Notes: generated by a model from the letters alone, not told the origin. A stretch of DNA of 7,617 bases from Ruminococcus sp. (GCA_014799765.1 JAAVHK010000139.1:1-7617), one strand, 5' to 3'; positions 1 through 6,829 are shown, counted from the first letter of the stretch. Numbers and translations are program-made.

Positions 1-23
1 AATCCCCTATTTTATCATTAACC

Positions 24-52
24 ATTATACTATACTTTTTCCGATAATGCAA
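24..52 (-). promoter_or_regulatory. Sigma-A-type promoter reading leftwards out of the window
   Basis: On the minus strand a TTGCAT box (52-47) and a perfect TATAAT (29-24) are separated by 17 bases. Transcription would start near base 17 and run out of the left edge. An AGGGG stretch lies just inside the edge on the same strand and could be the ribosome binding site of a gene starting outside the window. The gene itself cannot be seen. Confidence 0.55.
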
Positions 53-70
53 GAGGGAATTTCAATTTAT

Positions 71-117
71 AATTAATAATTAAAAATTTATAATTATTAA
101 TTGTTAATTATTAATTG
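71..117. repeat. AT-rich intergenic repeat, copy 1
   Basis: This 47-bp block matches 885-931 at 45 of 47 positions, in the same orientation. It contains a perfect 11-bp inverted repeat (AATTAATAATT at 71-81 with AATTATTAATT at 92-102), then a second copy of AATTATTAATTG (92-103 and 106-117). It overlaps the 3' end of the leucine-rich-repeat gene and supplies that gene's last codon and TAA stop. No coding capacity is visible. It may be a small dispersed element; only family searches in related genomes would tell. Confidence 0.7.
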
Positions 118-866
118 TAGTAAGTGACGGTAACGCCTTTGTCTTCCAGTAATTTCACGTCAGCTTCTGAAACAGATTCTTTATTAACTGTCAATGTCTT
201 TAAGGAATCCATTTCAAGAATACCCGATATATCTTCTATGCTGTCTACAGATAACCATAAATCTTCAATATAATCGAAGTCCGCAAATATTGAACTGTCT
301 TTCAAAACATAATTTCTGAAACCCTCTTCTATAATATAATCAGAAATTGTTGAATGTACTATAGATAAGTCTTTAAGTGATTTACATTCCGCTAATTTTT
401 CAAAATTTTTAATATCACTGAAATATAACTCTATAGCAGAAATTGTATCACTATTAAAACCTGTAAAATCAACATCAGTATAATCGTGTATGTATAATTC
501 TTCTATATTAAATGAGTTGATTTTTTCAATATCTGCACTGCCTATATAAGAAAGAAATATCTCTAAGTACTTCATATCAGGAAAATCGTTAAGTTGTGAA
601 ATTGTGTTTTCTTCAGCATATTCTAATTGCATTTCCTCAAGTTCAGTACATTTGTTTACTTCTCTTACATCAGTACTTCTGAAATCTATAAAATAGTCAG
701 TACGGTCTTTTTTTGTAAGGTTAGTGCCTCTTATTGTCTTAATATCGTTCCGGTAGACTTTTTTATTTATTACCGCATAATGTGTATCAAAATATATAAA
801 TCCGGCAATAAGGCATACTATAACTAAATTTACAGCGGAAAAAAGTATAAAGTCTTTTGCTTTCAT
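111..866 (-). CDS. Membrane-anchored leucine-rich-repeat protein of unknown role
   Basis: The 251-residue product begins with a short charged stretch and one hydrophobic segment (about residues 6-26), which reads as a signal anchor. The cysteine at residue 18 does not sit in a convincing lipobox. From about residue 63 to the end there are roughly seven irregular repeats of about 20-25 residues, each with a core of the LxxLxL type, such as LEEMQL, IEELYI, LKDLSI, IEDLWL and LKTLTV. This is the bacterial (internalin-like) leucine-rich-repeat pattern, which normally makes a curved protein-binding surface. The start is well supported: AAAGGGGGAT lies 6 bases upstream of the ATG. The gene is 65 bp downstream of the CorA gene on the same strand with no clear terminator between, so co-transcription is likely. 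There are no cell-wall sorting motifs or catalytic domains. The protein probably faces the cell exterior, but its partner is unknown. The last residue and stop lie inside an AT-rich repeat, so the C-terminus may have been reshaped by repeat insertion. Confidence 0.8.
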   Translation of the reverse strand: MKAKDFILFSAVNLVIVCLIAGFIYFDTHYAVINKKVYRNDIKTIRGTNLTKKDRTDYFIDFRSTDVREVNKCTELEEMQLEYAEENTISQLNDFPDMKYLEIFLSYIGSADIEKINSFNIEELYIHDYTDVDFTGFNSDTISAIELYFSDIKNFEKLAECKSLKDLSIVHSTISDYIIEEGFRNYVLKDSSIFADFDYIEDLWLSVDSIEDISGILEMDSLKTLTVNKESVSEADVKLLEDKGVTVTYYN

Positions 867-884
867 AGTTATCCCCCTTTTGTT

Positions 885-931
885 AATTAATAATTAAAAA
901 TTTATAATTAATAATTGTTAATTGTTAATTG
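885..931. repeat. AT-rich intergenic repeat, copy 2
   Basis: This is a direct repeat of 71-117 with two mismatches, filling most of the 65-bp gap between the CorA and leucine-rich-repeat genes. It ends one base before the CorA stop codon. Read on the minus strand it contains TTAACA (928-923), 16 bases, then TATAAA (906-901), so the repeat might give the downstream gene a weak promoter. That last point is inference, because AT-rich DNA easily contains such boxes. Confidence 0.7.
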
Positions 932-1858
932 CTATTTGTTTTTCCATTTCAGCAGGATAAACGCCGTCAAGCCTGTAAGTACTACCATAAGCAGTATCGC
1001 AAACCACGTATAAGGCATAGGTAAATCAACTGTATTTATCCCATAGAACGCAAATATTATATTAGGTATTTCCAGTATAACCGTTATTATAGTAAGTCTC
1101 CACATTACAATGTTCTGATTATTCGAGATTATCGCTGAAAAACCGTCCATCATGTTGGAAAGGATACTTGTATATATATTTGACATCTCAATAGCCTGTT
1201 TTATCTCAATGAGCAGGTCTTCGAGCAGGTCTTGGTCTTCGTCGTATAAGCGTATCACACGTCCACGGAATATTTTTTCAATCGTCGCTTCGTTGGCTTT
1301 CAACGACGTCGAAAAGTATACGAGTGACTTTTCAAGTGCCAGTAACTGCATTAGTAACTCGTTTTTCATAGCGTCGTGTAATTCCTGCTCCGCTGACGTT
1401 GATATTTTATCAATCTGTTTCAGGTACAACAAAAATAACGCCGCTATCCTTAACAGTAACTGTAATACGAATCTCGTCTTGAATGCCGGTTTCAGATTAC
1501 GTATAGTACCGTCAGTAGCTTCTTTGAGTACCTGTGTTTCCTTGACGCAGATAGTAAAAACATTTTTTTCGGTGATAATAATTCCGAGTGGTTGTGTATA
1601 GAATAGTCTTGTTTCCTCACCGTCCATAGAAGATACCGGAGTATCTATTATAACGAGTGTCTGATTGTCCTCGCACTCTATACGTGAGGATTCTTCCTCG
1701 TCGACGGAAGAACGTACAAAACCGCTGTCGAGACCGTACACTTCAATGAGTTTCTCGACTTCCTGAGGTGTCGGATTTATCACCGATACCCAACAACCGT
1801 CTACCCTTTCGCTACACGGACATAATACGCCGTTTTCAGATGTGTAGAAGTTTATCAT
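932..1858 (-). CDS. corA: CorA-family divalent metal ion transporter with a GIN signature
   Basis: This is a 308-residue member of the CorA/MIT family, inner-membrane pentamers that pass Mg2+, Co2+ or Zn2+. The N-terminal two thirds form the soluble cytoplasmic funnel, ending in the long helical region at about residues 150-250. Two membrane helices follow (about 252-271 and 284-303), with a short basic tail (KWKNK). The signature after helix 1 reads Y272-G273-I274-N275 instead of the usual GMN. As I recall, GIN-type signatures occur in ZntB-like members, so the substrate could be Zn2+ rather than Mg2+; this cannot be settled by reading alone. The ATG at 1858 is chosen because AAAGGAG lies about 10 bases upstream. 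A longer in-frame reading from a TTG at 1909 would run through the ribosome binding site and leader structure. The gene is preceded by a leader with an upstream ORF and is probably co-transcribed with the leucine-rich-repeat gene. Confidence 0.88.
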   Translation of the reverse strand: MINFYTSENGVLCPCSERVDGCWVSVINPTPQEVEKLIEVYGLDSGFVRSSVDEEESSRIECEDNQTLVIIDTPVSSMDGEETRLFYTQPLGIIITEKNVFTICVKETQVLKEATDGTIRNLKPAFKTRFVLQLLLRIAALFLLYLKQIDKISTSAEQELHDAMKNELLMQLLALEKSLVYFSTSLKANEATIEKIFRGRVIRLYDEDQDLLEDLLIEIKQAIEMSNIYTSILSNMMDGFSAIISNNQNIVMWRLTIITVILEIPNIIFAFYGINTVDLPMPYTWFAILLMVVLTGLTAFILLKWKNK

Positions 1859-1866
1859 ATTAAAAA

Positions 1867-1945
1867 TGCTCCTTTCACGGAATTTTCCGGTCAGAAGCAC
1901 CGAGAGCAACAGCTACTGTCCGGATTCGATTTTTTTCAGGCTCCC
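1867..1945 (-). promoter_or_regulatory. Candidate attenuator-like leader with mutually exclusive pairings over the corA ribosome binding site
   Basis: In the minus-strand RNA, UGCUCUC (1908-1902) can pair in two ways. With GGGAGC inside the upstream ORF (1945-1940) it forms 6 bp, one of them G-U. With GGAGCA, which contains the corA Shine-Dalgarno (1872-1867), it also forms 6 bp, one of them G-U. The two pairings exclude each other. Smaller hairpins also exist: CCC-UUGU-GGG within the upstream ORF, ACAG-UAG-CUGU at its stop codon, and UCGGU...ACCGG at about 1903-1887. The arrangement resembles translational attenuation, in which ribosome position on the leader ORF decides whether the transporter's ribosome binding site is free. 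Pairings were found by eye and no folding energy was computed. Confidence 0.45.
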
Positions 1946-1963
1946 ACAAGGGTCAGAGTTCAT
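1913..1963 (-). CDS. 16-residue leader peptide upstream of the CorA gene
   Basis: The ORF reads MNSDPCGSLKKIESGQ then TAG. Its Shine-Dalgarno, GGAGG at 1974-1970, lies 6 bases from the ATG and is the best ribosome binding site in the window. It sits about 25 bases downstream of the predicted transcription start. The stop codon is 54 bases before the CorA ATG. An acidic residue followed by proline near the N-terminus (S-D-P) recalls the EPDP of the Salmonella and E. coli MgtL leader peptide, where acidic and proline codons destabilise ribosomes at low Mg2+. That resemblance is short and could be chance. Expression is inferred from promoter and ribosome binding site quality, not from any recognised protein family. 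Confidence 0.6.
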   Translation of the reverse strand: MNSDPCGSLKKIESGQ

Positions 1964-1995
1964 AAATTACCTCCATGAATTTTTTAGATGTTTTT

Positions 1996-2024
1996 ATTAT
2001 AGCATATTCCTTTTTCCATTGCAA
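1996..2024 (-). promoter_or_regulatory. Strong sigma-A promoter for the leader ORF, corA and LRR unit
   Basis: On the minus strand TTGCAA (2024-2019) is followed by 17 bases and a perfect TATAAT (2001-1996), with TG one base upstream of the -10 (extended -10). The start would be near 1989, giving a leader of about 130 nt before corA. Confidence 0.8.
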
Positions 2025-2035
2025 GCGGAAAAACA

Positions 2036-2122
2036 ATTCACAATTCATAATGCATAATTAATAATTAATAATTCACAAATTTTGATTATAATTCTTAATT
2101 ATGCATTCTTAATTATTAATTG
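2036..2122. repeat. Palindromic AT-rich intergenic element
   Basis: The core is an 18-bp inverted repeat, 2049-2066 against 2090-2107, with 16 of 18 positions paired and a loop of 23 bases. Both arms contain ATGCAT. The outer right end (TTAATTATTAATTG, 2109-2122) is identical to the end of the 71-117 repeat, linking it to that repeat family. It lies between the divergent corA and glgP promoters and has no coding capacity. The form fits a miniature inverted-repeat element or a degenerate REP-like sequence; no target-site duplication is obvious. Confidence 0.6.
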
Positions 2123-2214
2123 AAAAAAAGACATTCCTACGGCATATGTTGATTTTTATTACTTTTTTTGTTAATATCTGTAAATCGTTGATAAAAATTT
2201 GTCAGTTTTTACAA

Positions 2215-2243
2215 TTGCAAAAATCACATAAACATGATAAAAT
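2215..2243 (+). promoter_or_regulatory. glgP promoter (extended -10)
   Basis: TTGCAA (2215-2220), a 17-base spacer and TAAAAT (2238-2243) form a sigma-A promoter. TGA directly before the -10 adds an extended -10 element. The predicted start near 2250 gives a leader of about 110 nt. Confidence 0.7.
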
Positions 2244-2247
2244 ATAT

Positions 2248-2344
2248 AGTATACTCAATGTAATTATATTTCCGGAGTTTTTCAGAAGATTTTTTTAAAA
2301 ACGTTCCGGCAGTATACTTACAGTAAAACGCCGTTATATACGGC
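2248..2344 (+). promoter_or_regulatory. Structured glgP 5' leader with paired palindromes and hairpins
   Basis: Three elements are visible. First, the 8-bp perfect palindrome AGTATACT occurs twice (2248-2255 and 2311-2318), so it can act as two protein-binding half-sites or pair with itself in RNA. Second, between them CCGGA-GTTTTT (2272-2282) can pair with AAAAAC...TCCGG (2297-2309), an 11-bp stem with a 2-base bulge and 14-base loop. Third, GCCGT-TATAT-ACGGC (2330-2344) is a hairpin ending five bases before the AGGAG ribosome binding site (2349-2353). No poly-T run follows, so this is not a simple terminator. It matches no riboswitch class that I recognise. Confidence 0.45.
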
Positions 2345-2359
2345 AGATAGGAGAAAATT

Positions 2360-4768
2360 ATGTCAGAAAAAAAAGTTAATCCGATTATGGACAACATTAA
2401 ACAGTCTTTCCTTGAAAAGTTACACGCTCTTTTCAACGTAACTCCCGAAGAGGCTTCCGACAAACAGGTATATCAGGTGCTTTCTTCAATTATTGTTGAT
2501 ATTCTCGGCAAGAAAAGACAGAATTTCATGAATCATACTCATTCCGTTGGCGGAAAACAGATTTATTATCTTTCAATGGAATTTCTTATGGGACGTTCTC
2601 TTAAAACAAGCCTCTATAACCTCGGTCTTGTTGACGACGTAAAAGCTATGCTCGCACACGACGGTATAAATCTTGACAAAATCTATGAACAGGAACCTGA
2701 TGCCGGTCTCGGAAACGGTGGTCTCGGACGTCTCGCCGCCTGTTATCTCGACGGTCTCGCTACTACTGCTATGCCTGCTATGGGACATTCTATCTGTTAT
2801 GAATATGGTATTTTCCAGCAGAAGTTACAGGACGGCTGGCAGACTGAACTTCCTGATAACTGGCTCCCTGGTGGTTCCGCATGGCTCGTGCCACGTCCGG
2901 AACTCGCTATAGATGTTCATTTTGAAGGCGAACTTCAGGAATACTGGGATAAAAGCGGTCATTACATTTCCCATGTGAACTATAATACAGTTATAGCTAC
3001 TCCGTATGATATGTATGTTTCCGGCTACGGTTCAGAGGGTGTTTCCGTACTCCGTCTGTGGTCTGCGAAAGCCCCCGGCTTTGACATGGAAATGTTCAAT
3101 CAGGGCTTTTATGATAAGGCTATCAACCAGAACGCCATAGCAAACGCTATTTCAAAGATTCTGTATCCTAACGACAATCACGCTGAAGGAAAATCGTTAA
3201 GACTTCGTCAGCAGTATTTCCTTTGTGCCGCTGCCGTAGGTGATATTGTCAACAATCACATGAACGTATACGGAACTCTTGAAAATCTCGCTGATAAGGT
3301 TGCAATCCATATCAACGACACACACCCGACACTCGCTATTCCGGAACTTATGCGAATACTTCTTGACGACTGCGGTTATTCATGGGAAAAGGCTTGGGAT
3401 ATTGTTACTAAGACTTTCGCTTATACAAATCATACCGTTATGGCTGAGGCTCTCGAAAAGTGGGACGTAAACCTTGTAAAAAATGTAATTCCACGTATAT
3501 TCTCTATCATTGTTGAGATAAACAACAGATATTGTCAGTCACTCATGGAAAGAAACGGTCACGACAGTGCCAAGACAACAAGAATGTCCATTATCAAGGA
3601 TAATCAGATTCATATGGCTACACTTTGTGTGGCAGCTTCTCACAGCGTGAACGGCGTTTCAAAACTCCATTCCGATATTATCAAGGATTCCGTTTTCAAT
3701 GACGAATTTAACAATACTCCAGAAAAATTCAAGAATGTCACTAACGGTATCGCTTACAGAAGATGGTTATTACAGTCAAATAAGGGACTTACTGACCTGC
3801 TCACAGAAACTATCGGAGATAAGTTTATTAAAGATGCTTCCGAACTTTCAAAATTCCGTGCATTCGAGAACGACAAGACCGTACTTGAAATGCTTACCGA
3901 CGTCAAGAAAGAAAACAAAAAGAAGTTTTCAAAATACGTTAAGCATAATATGGGCATTGTCCTTAATCCCGACAGCATTTTTGATGTTCAGGTAAAACGT
4001 CTCCACGAATACAAGAGACAGCACCTTAATGTAATGAATATCCTTGCCGATTATGCTTATTTACTTGCTAATCCGGATGCTGACTATACACCTAAAACCT
4101 ATATTTTCGCTGCTAAGGCTGCCCCTGGTTACTACCTTGCAAAGCAGATTATCAAATTAATATGGGCTATTTCTGAGGAAATAAGAAAGAATCCTAAAAT
4201 CAATCAGAAATTACAGGTTGTATTCCTTGAAAACTATTGTGTAACACTTTCTGAACTTCTTATGCCTGCTTCTGAAATTTCTGAACAGATTTCACTTGCC
4301 GGTACAGAAGCATCAGGTACAGGTAACATGAAATTCATGCTGAACGGTGCTGTAACTCTCGGTACTCTCGACGGTGCTAACATCGAAATCAACGAATCCG
4401 CCGGAGAAGGTAATAATATTATCTTCGGTATGAAGACCCCTGAAGTAAATGCTCTTAAGGCACGTGGCTACAGACCGTCAGAATACTTCCATAATAATCC
4501 GGTTATTCACGAGGCTATTGAACGTATGTATCACGGTATAAACGGCTGTACTTTCAATGACGTTGCAAACTCACTCAAAGACCGTGACCCTTATATGGTA
4601 CTTGCAGACTTCGACGACTACAGAAGAGCTCAGAAATTCAGTACAGAATGTTACAACGATACTATGAAGTGGGCTAAGATGTCACTGAATAATATCGCCG
4701 GAGCAGGTATATTCTCCGCTGACCGTGCTGTTACTGAATACGCTGAAAATATATGGCATCTTAAATAA
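2360..4768 (+). CDS. glgP: Glycogen/starch/maltodextrin phosphorylase (GT35)
   Basis: This 802-residue enzyme has the normal length for bacterial alpha-glucan phosphorylases. It removes terminal glucose units from alpha-1,4-glucans with phosphate, giving glucose-1-phosphate in the cytoplasm. Visible family signatures are YLSMEFLMGRSL (about 70-81), GNGGLGRLAACYLDGLA (118-134) and VKRLHEYKRQ at 545-554. In the last of these, K546, R547 and K552 correspond to the muscle phosphorylase residues K568, R569 and K574. The PLP-binding segment EASGTGNMKFM carries the Schiff-base lysine K658, which corresponds to muscle K680. No catalytic residue appears to be missing. The ATG is supported by AGGAG 6 bases upstream. 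It is followed by a terminator and then a GH13 glucanase gene, a pairing that fits storage-glucan or maltodextrin breakdown. Sequence reading alone cannot separate a glycogen preference from a maltodextrin preference. Confidence 0.97.
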   Translation: MSEKKVNPIMDNIKQSFLEKLHALFNVTPEEASDKQVYQVLSSIIVDILGKKRQNFMNHTHSVGGKQIYYLSMEFLMGRSLKTSLYNLGLVDDVKAMLAHDGINLDKIYEQEPDAGLGNGGLGRLAACYLDGLATTAMPAMGHSICYEYGIFQQKLQDGWQTELPDNWLPGGSAWLVPRPELAIDVHFEGELQEYWDKSGHYISHVNYNTVIATPYDMYVSGYGSEGVSVLRLWSAKAPGFDMEMFNQGFYDKAINQNAIANAISKILYPNDNHAEGKSLRLRQQYFLCAAAVGDIVNNHMNVYGTLENLADKVAIHINDTHPTLAIPELMRILLDDCGYSWEKAWDIVTKTFAYTNHTVMAEALEKWDVNLVKNVIPRIFSIIVEINNRYCQSLMERNGHDSAKTTRMSIIKDNQIHMATLCVAASHSVNGVSKLHSDIIKDSVFNDEFNNTPEKFKNVTNGIAYRRWLLQSNKGLTDLLTETIGDKFIKDASELSKFRAFENDKTVLEMLTDVKKENKKKFSKYVKHNMGIVLNPDSIFDVQVKRLHEYKRQHLNVMNILADYAYLLANPDADYTPKTYIFAAKAAPGYYLAKQIIKLIWAISEEIRKNPKINQKLQVVFLENYCVTLSELLMPASEISEQISLAGTEASGTGNMKFMLNGAVTLGTLDGANIEINESAGEGNNIIFGMKTPEVNALKARGYRPSEYFHNNPVIHEAIERMYHGINGCTFNDVANSLKDRDPYMVLADFDDYRRAQKFSTECYNDTMKWAKMSLNNIAGAGIFSADRAVTEYAENIWHLK

Positions 4769-4795
4769 TAAATAACTGAATATATACCCGAAAAA

Positions 4796-4832
4796 AAAGG
4801 GGACTGAATTAAATTTCCGTCCCCTTTATTTT
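4796..4832 (+). terminator. Rho-independent terminator after glgP
   Basis: AAAGGGGAC (4796-4804) pairs with GTCCCCTTT (4819-4827) across a 14-base loop, followed by ATTTT. The A and T flanks mean it could also work on the other strand. The T tract is interrupted and the loop long, so read-through into the next gene is plausible. Confidence 0.75.
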
Positions 4833-4865
4833 GGTATATCTGATATAAAGGAGAGATTTTTTTAT

Positions 4866-6746
4866 ATGACACCTATCTATGATACATGGAATCTTAATTA
4901 TAAATCCGTATTCGGAGCTATAAAAAGAGCTGAAACCTGTAATTTTTCGGTGAGACTTCCGAAAAATATAAGCCTTGATTTCCCACCGGTACTTGTACTT
5001 TTCAGAACAGGTTTCAAGGAACGCTTTCTTAATATGGAACTCACGGAAGAAACTGACGAATACAATCAGTATTCAACAAGCTACAAACCACGTTATACAG
5101 ATGTTCATTACTACTATTTTTCATATACCAGTGGCGGAATACGTCACTATATAAAGAAGATAAACTGTCACGAAGGTAACATTGATGACGGCGATTTATT
5201 TCAGCTTACAGTTTACGACGAAAATTACAGTACGCCGGATTTCTTAAAGGGTGGCGTTATGTATCAGATTTTTCCGGACAGATTCTGTAAAAGCGGAAAA
5301 GTTCATGAAAATGTACCGTCTGACCGTGTTATGCGTGAATGGGGTGAAACTCCCTACTACAGACCAGATCAGAACGGTCACGTATGGAACAACGACTATT
5401 TCGGCGGAGATTTTGCCGGTATACAGTCAAAATTAGGCTATCTCAAGGACTTAGGCGTTACTTGTATATACCTCAACCCTATTTTTGAATCGCATGAAAA
5501 TCACCGTTATAATACCGCAGACTACATGAAAGCTGACCCGCTTTTAGGTACTAACGACGATTTTGAAGAACTCTGTACGGAAGCTAAAAAGTATGGTATT
5601 TCCGTAATCCTTGACGGTGTATTCTCACATACCGGTGCAGACAGTGTTTACTTCAATAAATTCAACAGATACGAACCTGTAGGAGCATTCAATACTACGG
5701 AAAGCCCCTATTATAAGTGGTACAGTTTTATAAATTATCCGAATGTCTATGAGGCATGGTGGGGTATTGATACGCTCCCGAACGTATGGGAAAACAATGA
5801 AAGTTATACGGAGTTTATCTGCGGTGACGAAGGTGTACTGAAATACTGGCTCTCTAAAGGTGCTTCAGGCTGGCGACTTGACGTTGCCGATGAACTCCCT
5901 GACCAGTTCCTTAATAATCTGAGAAGAAGTGTAAAGGATTACGGCGAAGACAAAATAGTTATCGGCGAAGTATGGGAAGATGCTTCCAATAAGGAAAGTT
6001 ATGGTGTAAAGCGTCGTTATCTTCTCGGAAAACAACTCGATTCTGTCATGAACTATCCGTTCCGTGAGGCTATTATAAGTTACGTAAAGGGCGGTAGTGT
6101 AAAGAATTTCATATATTCCATAATGACTATCGTTGAAAATTATCCGAAACCAACGGTTGACGTCCTTATGAATTTTGTTTCCACACACGATATTGAACGT
6201 GCTATAAACCGTCTGGGCGGTGAAAACTGCGACGACAAAAGCAAAGACTGGATGGCTGAAAAGTATCTAAATGAACAGCAGTACGCTAACGGCAAGAATA
6301 TGTTAAAAGCCGCTATGGCACTTATGTTCTTCCTGCCAGGTGTACCGAGTATCTATTACGGCGACGAAGCAGGTTTACAGGGATATAAAGACCCGTTCAA
6401 CAGAAGATGTTATCCGTGGGGTAACGAGGACAAGGAACTTATTGAATATGTTTCGGAACTCAGCAGAATAAGGAAATCACTTCCTACCATGAAAGAGGGC
6501 AGAACTTATTTTGTACTCAATGATACAGAAGTTTTCGACGAACGTGTTGTAGCATTCACACGTCAGGGCGATACTGATTCTATAGTATTCGTCAACAGGA
6601 GTTGCGACGATATAAGAATTGAAAATATTCCGGAACTCATGCCGAGATTCAAAGACTTCGAGGCAGTATGCGGATATTTTGAAGACAATACAGTAGAGAT
6701 AAAACCATACGGCTATACGATTATTTCCGCAAAATTCGTTGAATGA
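4866..6746 (+). CDS. Cytoplasmic GH13 alpha-glucan hydrolase (neopullulanase/cyclomaltodextrinase-like)
   Basis: The 626-residue protein lacks a signal peptide. An N-terminal beta-rich domain of about 120 residues, in the position of the CBM34-like domain of neopullulanases, precedes a (beta/alpha)8 catalytic domain opening with GGVMYQIFPDRF (129-140). The conserved GH13 regions are all present. Region I is D250-GVFS-H255. Region II is GWRLDVADE, with nucleophile D339. Region III is GEVWED, with acid/base E368. Region IV is STHDIER, with transition-state stabiliser D442. A short beta-rich C-terminal domain follows from about residue 545. Region I has Ser where many family members have Asn before the His, which to my knowledge is a common variant in Firmicute members. 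It would hydrolyse alpha-1,4 (perhaps also alpha-1,6) bonds in maltodextrins or pullulan-type substrates, complementing the phosphorylase. AAGGAG lies 12 bases before the ATG, slightly far. No clear promoter is seen after the upstream terminator. The exact subfamily and linkage preference are uncertain. Confidence 0.93.
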   Translation: MTPIYDTWNLNYKSVFGAIKRAETCNFSVRLPKNISLDFPPVLVLFRTGFKERFLNMELTEETDEYNQYSTSYKPRYTDVHYYYFSYTSGGIRHYIKKINCHEGNIDDGDLFQLTVYDENYSTPDFLKGGVMYQIFPDRFCKSGKVHENVPSDRVMREWGETPYYRPDQNGHVWNNDYFGGDFAGIQSKLGYLKDLGVTCIYLNPIFESHENHRYNTADYMKADPLLGTNDDFEELCTEAKKYGISVILDGVFSHTGADSVYFNKFNRYEPVGAFNTTESPYYKWYSFINYPNVYEAWWGIDTLPNVWENNESYTEFICGDEGVLKYWLSKGASGWRLDVADELPDQFLNNLRRSVKDYGEDKIVIGEVWEDASNKESYGVKRRYLLGKQLDSVMNYPFREAIISYVKGGSVKNFIYSIMTIVENYPKPTVDVLMNFVSTHDIERAINRLGGENCDDKSKDWMAEKYLNEQQYANGKNMLKAAMALMFFLPGVPSIYYGDEAGLQGYKDPFNRRCYPWGNEDKELIEYVSELSRIRKSLPTMKEGRTYFVLNDTEVFDERVVAFTRQGDTDSIVFVNRSCDDIRIENIPELMPRFKDFEAVCGYFEDNTVEIKPYGYTIISAKFVE

Positions 6747-6747
6747 T

Positions 6748-6781
6748 AAAAAAAGCGGTTCTCTCCGGAGAACCGTTTTTT
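6748..6781. terminator. Strong, potentially bidirectional rho-independent terminator
   Basis: CGGTTCTC (6756-6763) and GAGAACCG (6768-6775) form a perfect 8-bp stem with a TCCG loop. It is followed by six Ts and preceded by seven As. It ends the GH13 transcript. Because of the A tract on its left it could equally end a minus-strand RNA coming from the promoter at 6932-6960. Confidence 0.9.
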
Positions 6782-6829
6782 AATATATTTACAAGCGGAA
6801 TGCAAAAAAATACATTTCCGGAAACTTTT

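Noticed and set aside
1152..1601. Open frame of 149 codons on the plus strand inside corA
   Set aside because: It is antisense to a clear CorA coding region, has no ribosome binding site, and its serine-rich composition is that of a shadow frame.
932..1909. A longer CorA reading frame starting at TTG 1909, adding 17 residues
   Set aside because: It would translate through the clear AAAGGAG ribosome binding site and the leader pairing elements. The ATG at 1858 has correct spacing, and the added residues do not look like a CorA N-terminus.
1945..1976. Seven-codon frame (ATG at 1976) overlapping the leader peptide start
   Set aside because: It has no ribosome binding site and starts inside the Shine-Dalgarno region of the better-supported leader ORF.
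1859..1990. M-box or other known magnesium riboswitch upstream of corA
   Set aside because: I could not find the characteristic M-box conserved segments. The leader is too short and instead contains a translated-looking ORF.
2224..2463. Minus-strand open frame covering the glgP promoter and start
   Set aside because: It overlaps the glgP promoter and N-terminus, is not recognisable, and has no convincing ribosome binding site. The plus-strand gene is unambiguous.
5865..6188. Minus-strand open frame of 107 codons inside the GH13 gene
   Set aside because: It lies antisense to the catalytic region carrying GH13 motifs II to IV, so it is a shadow of strong codon bias.
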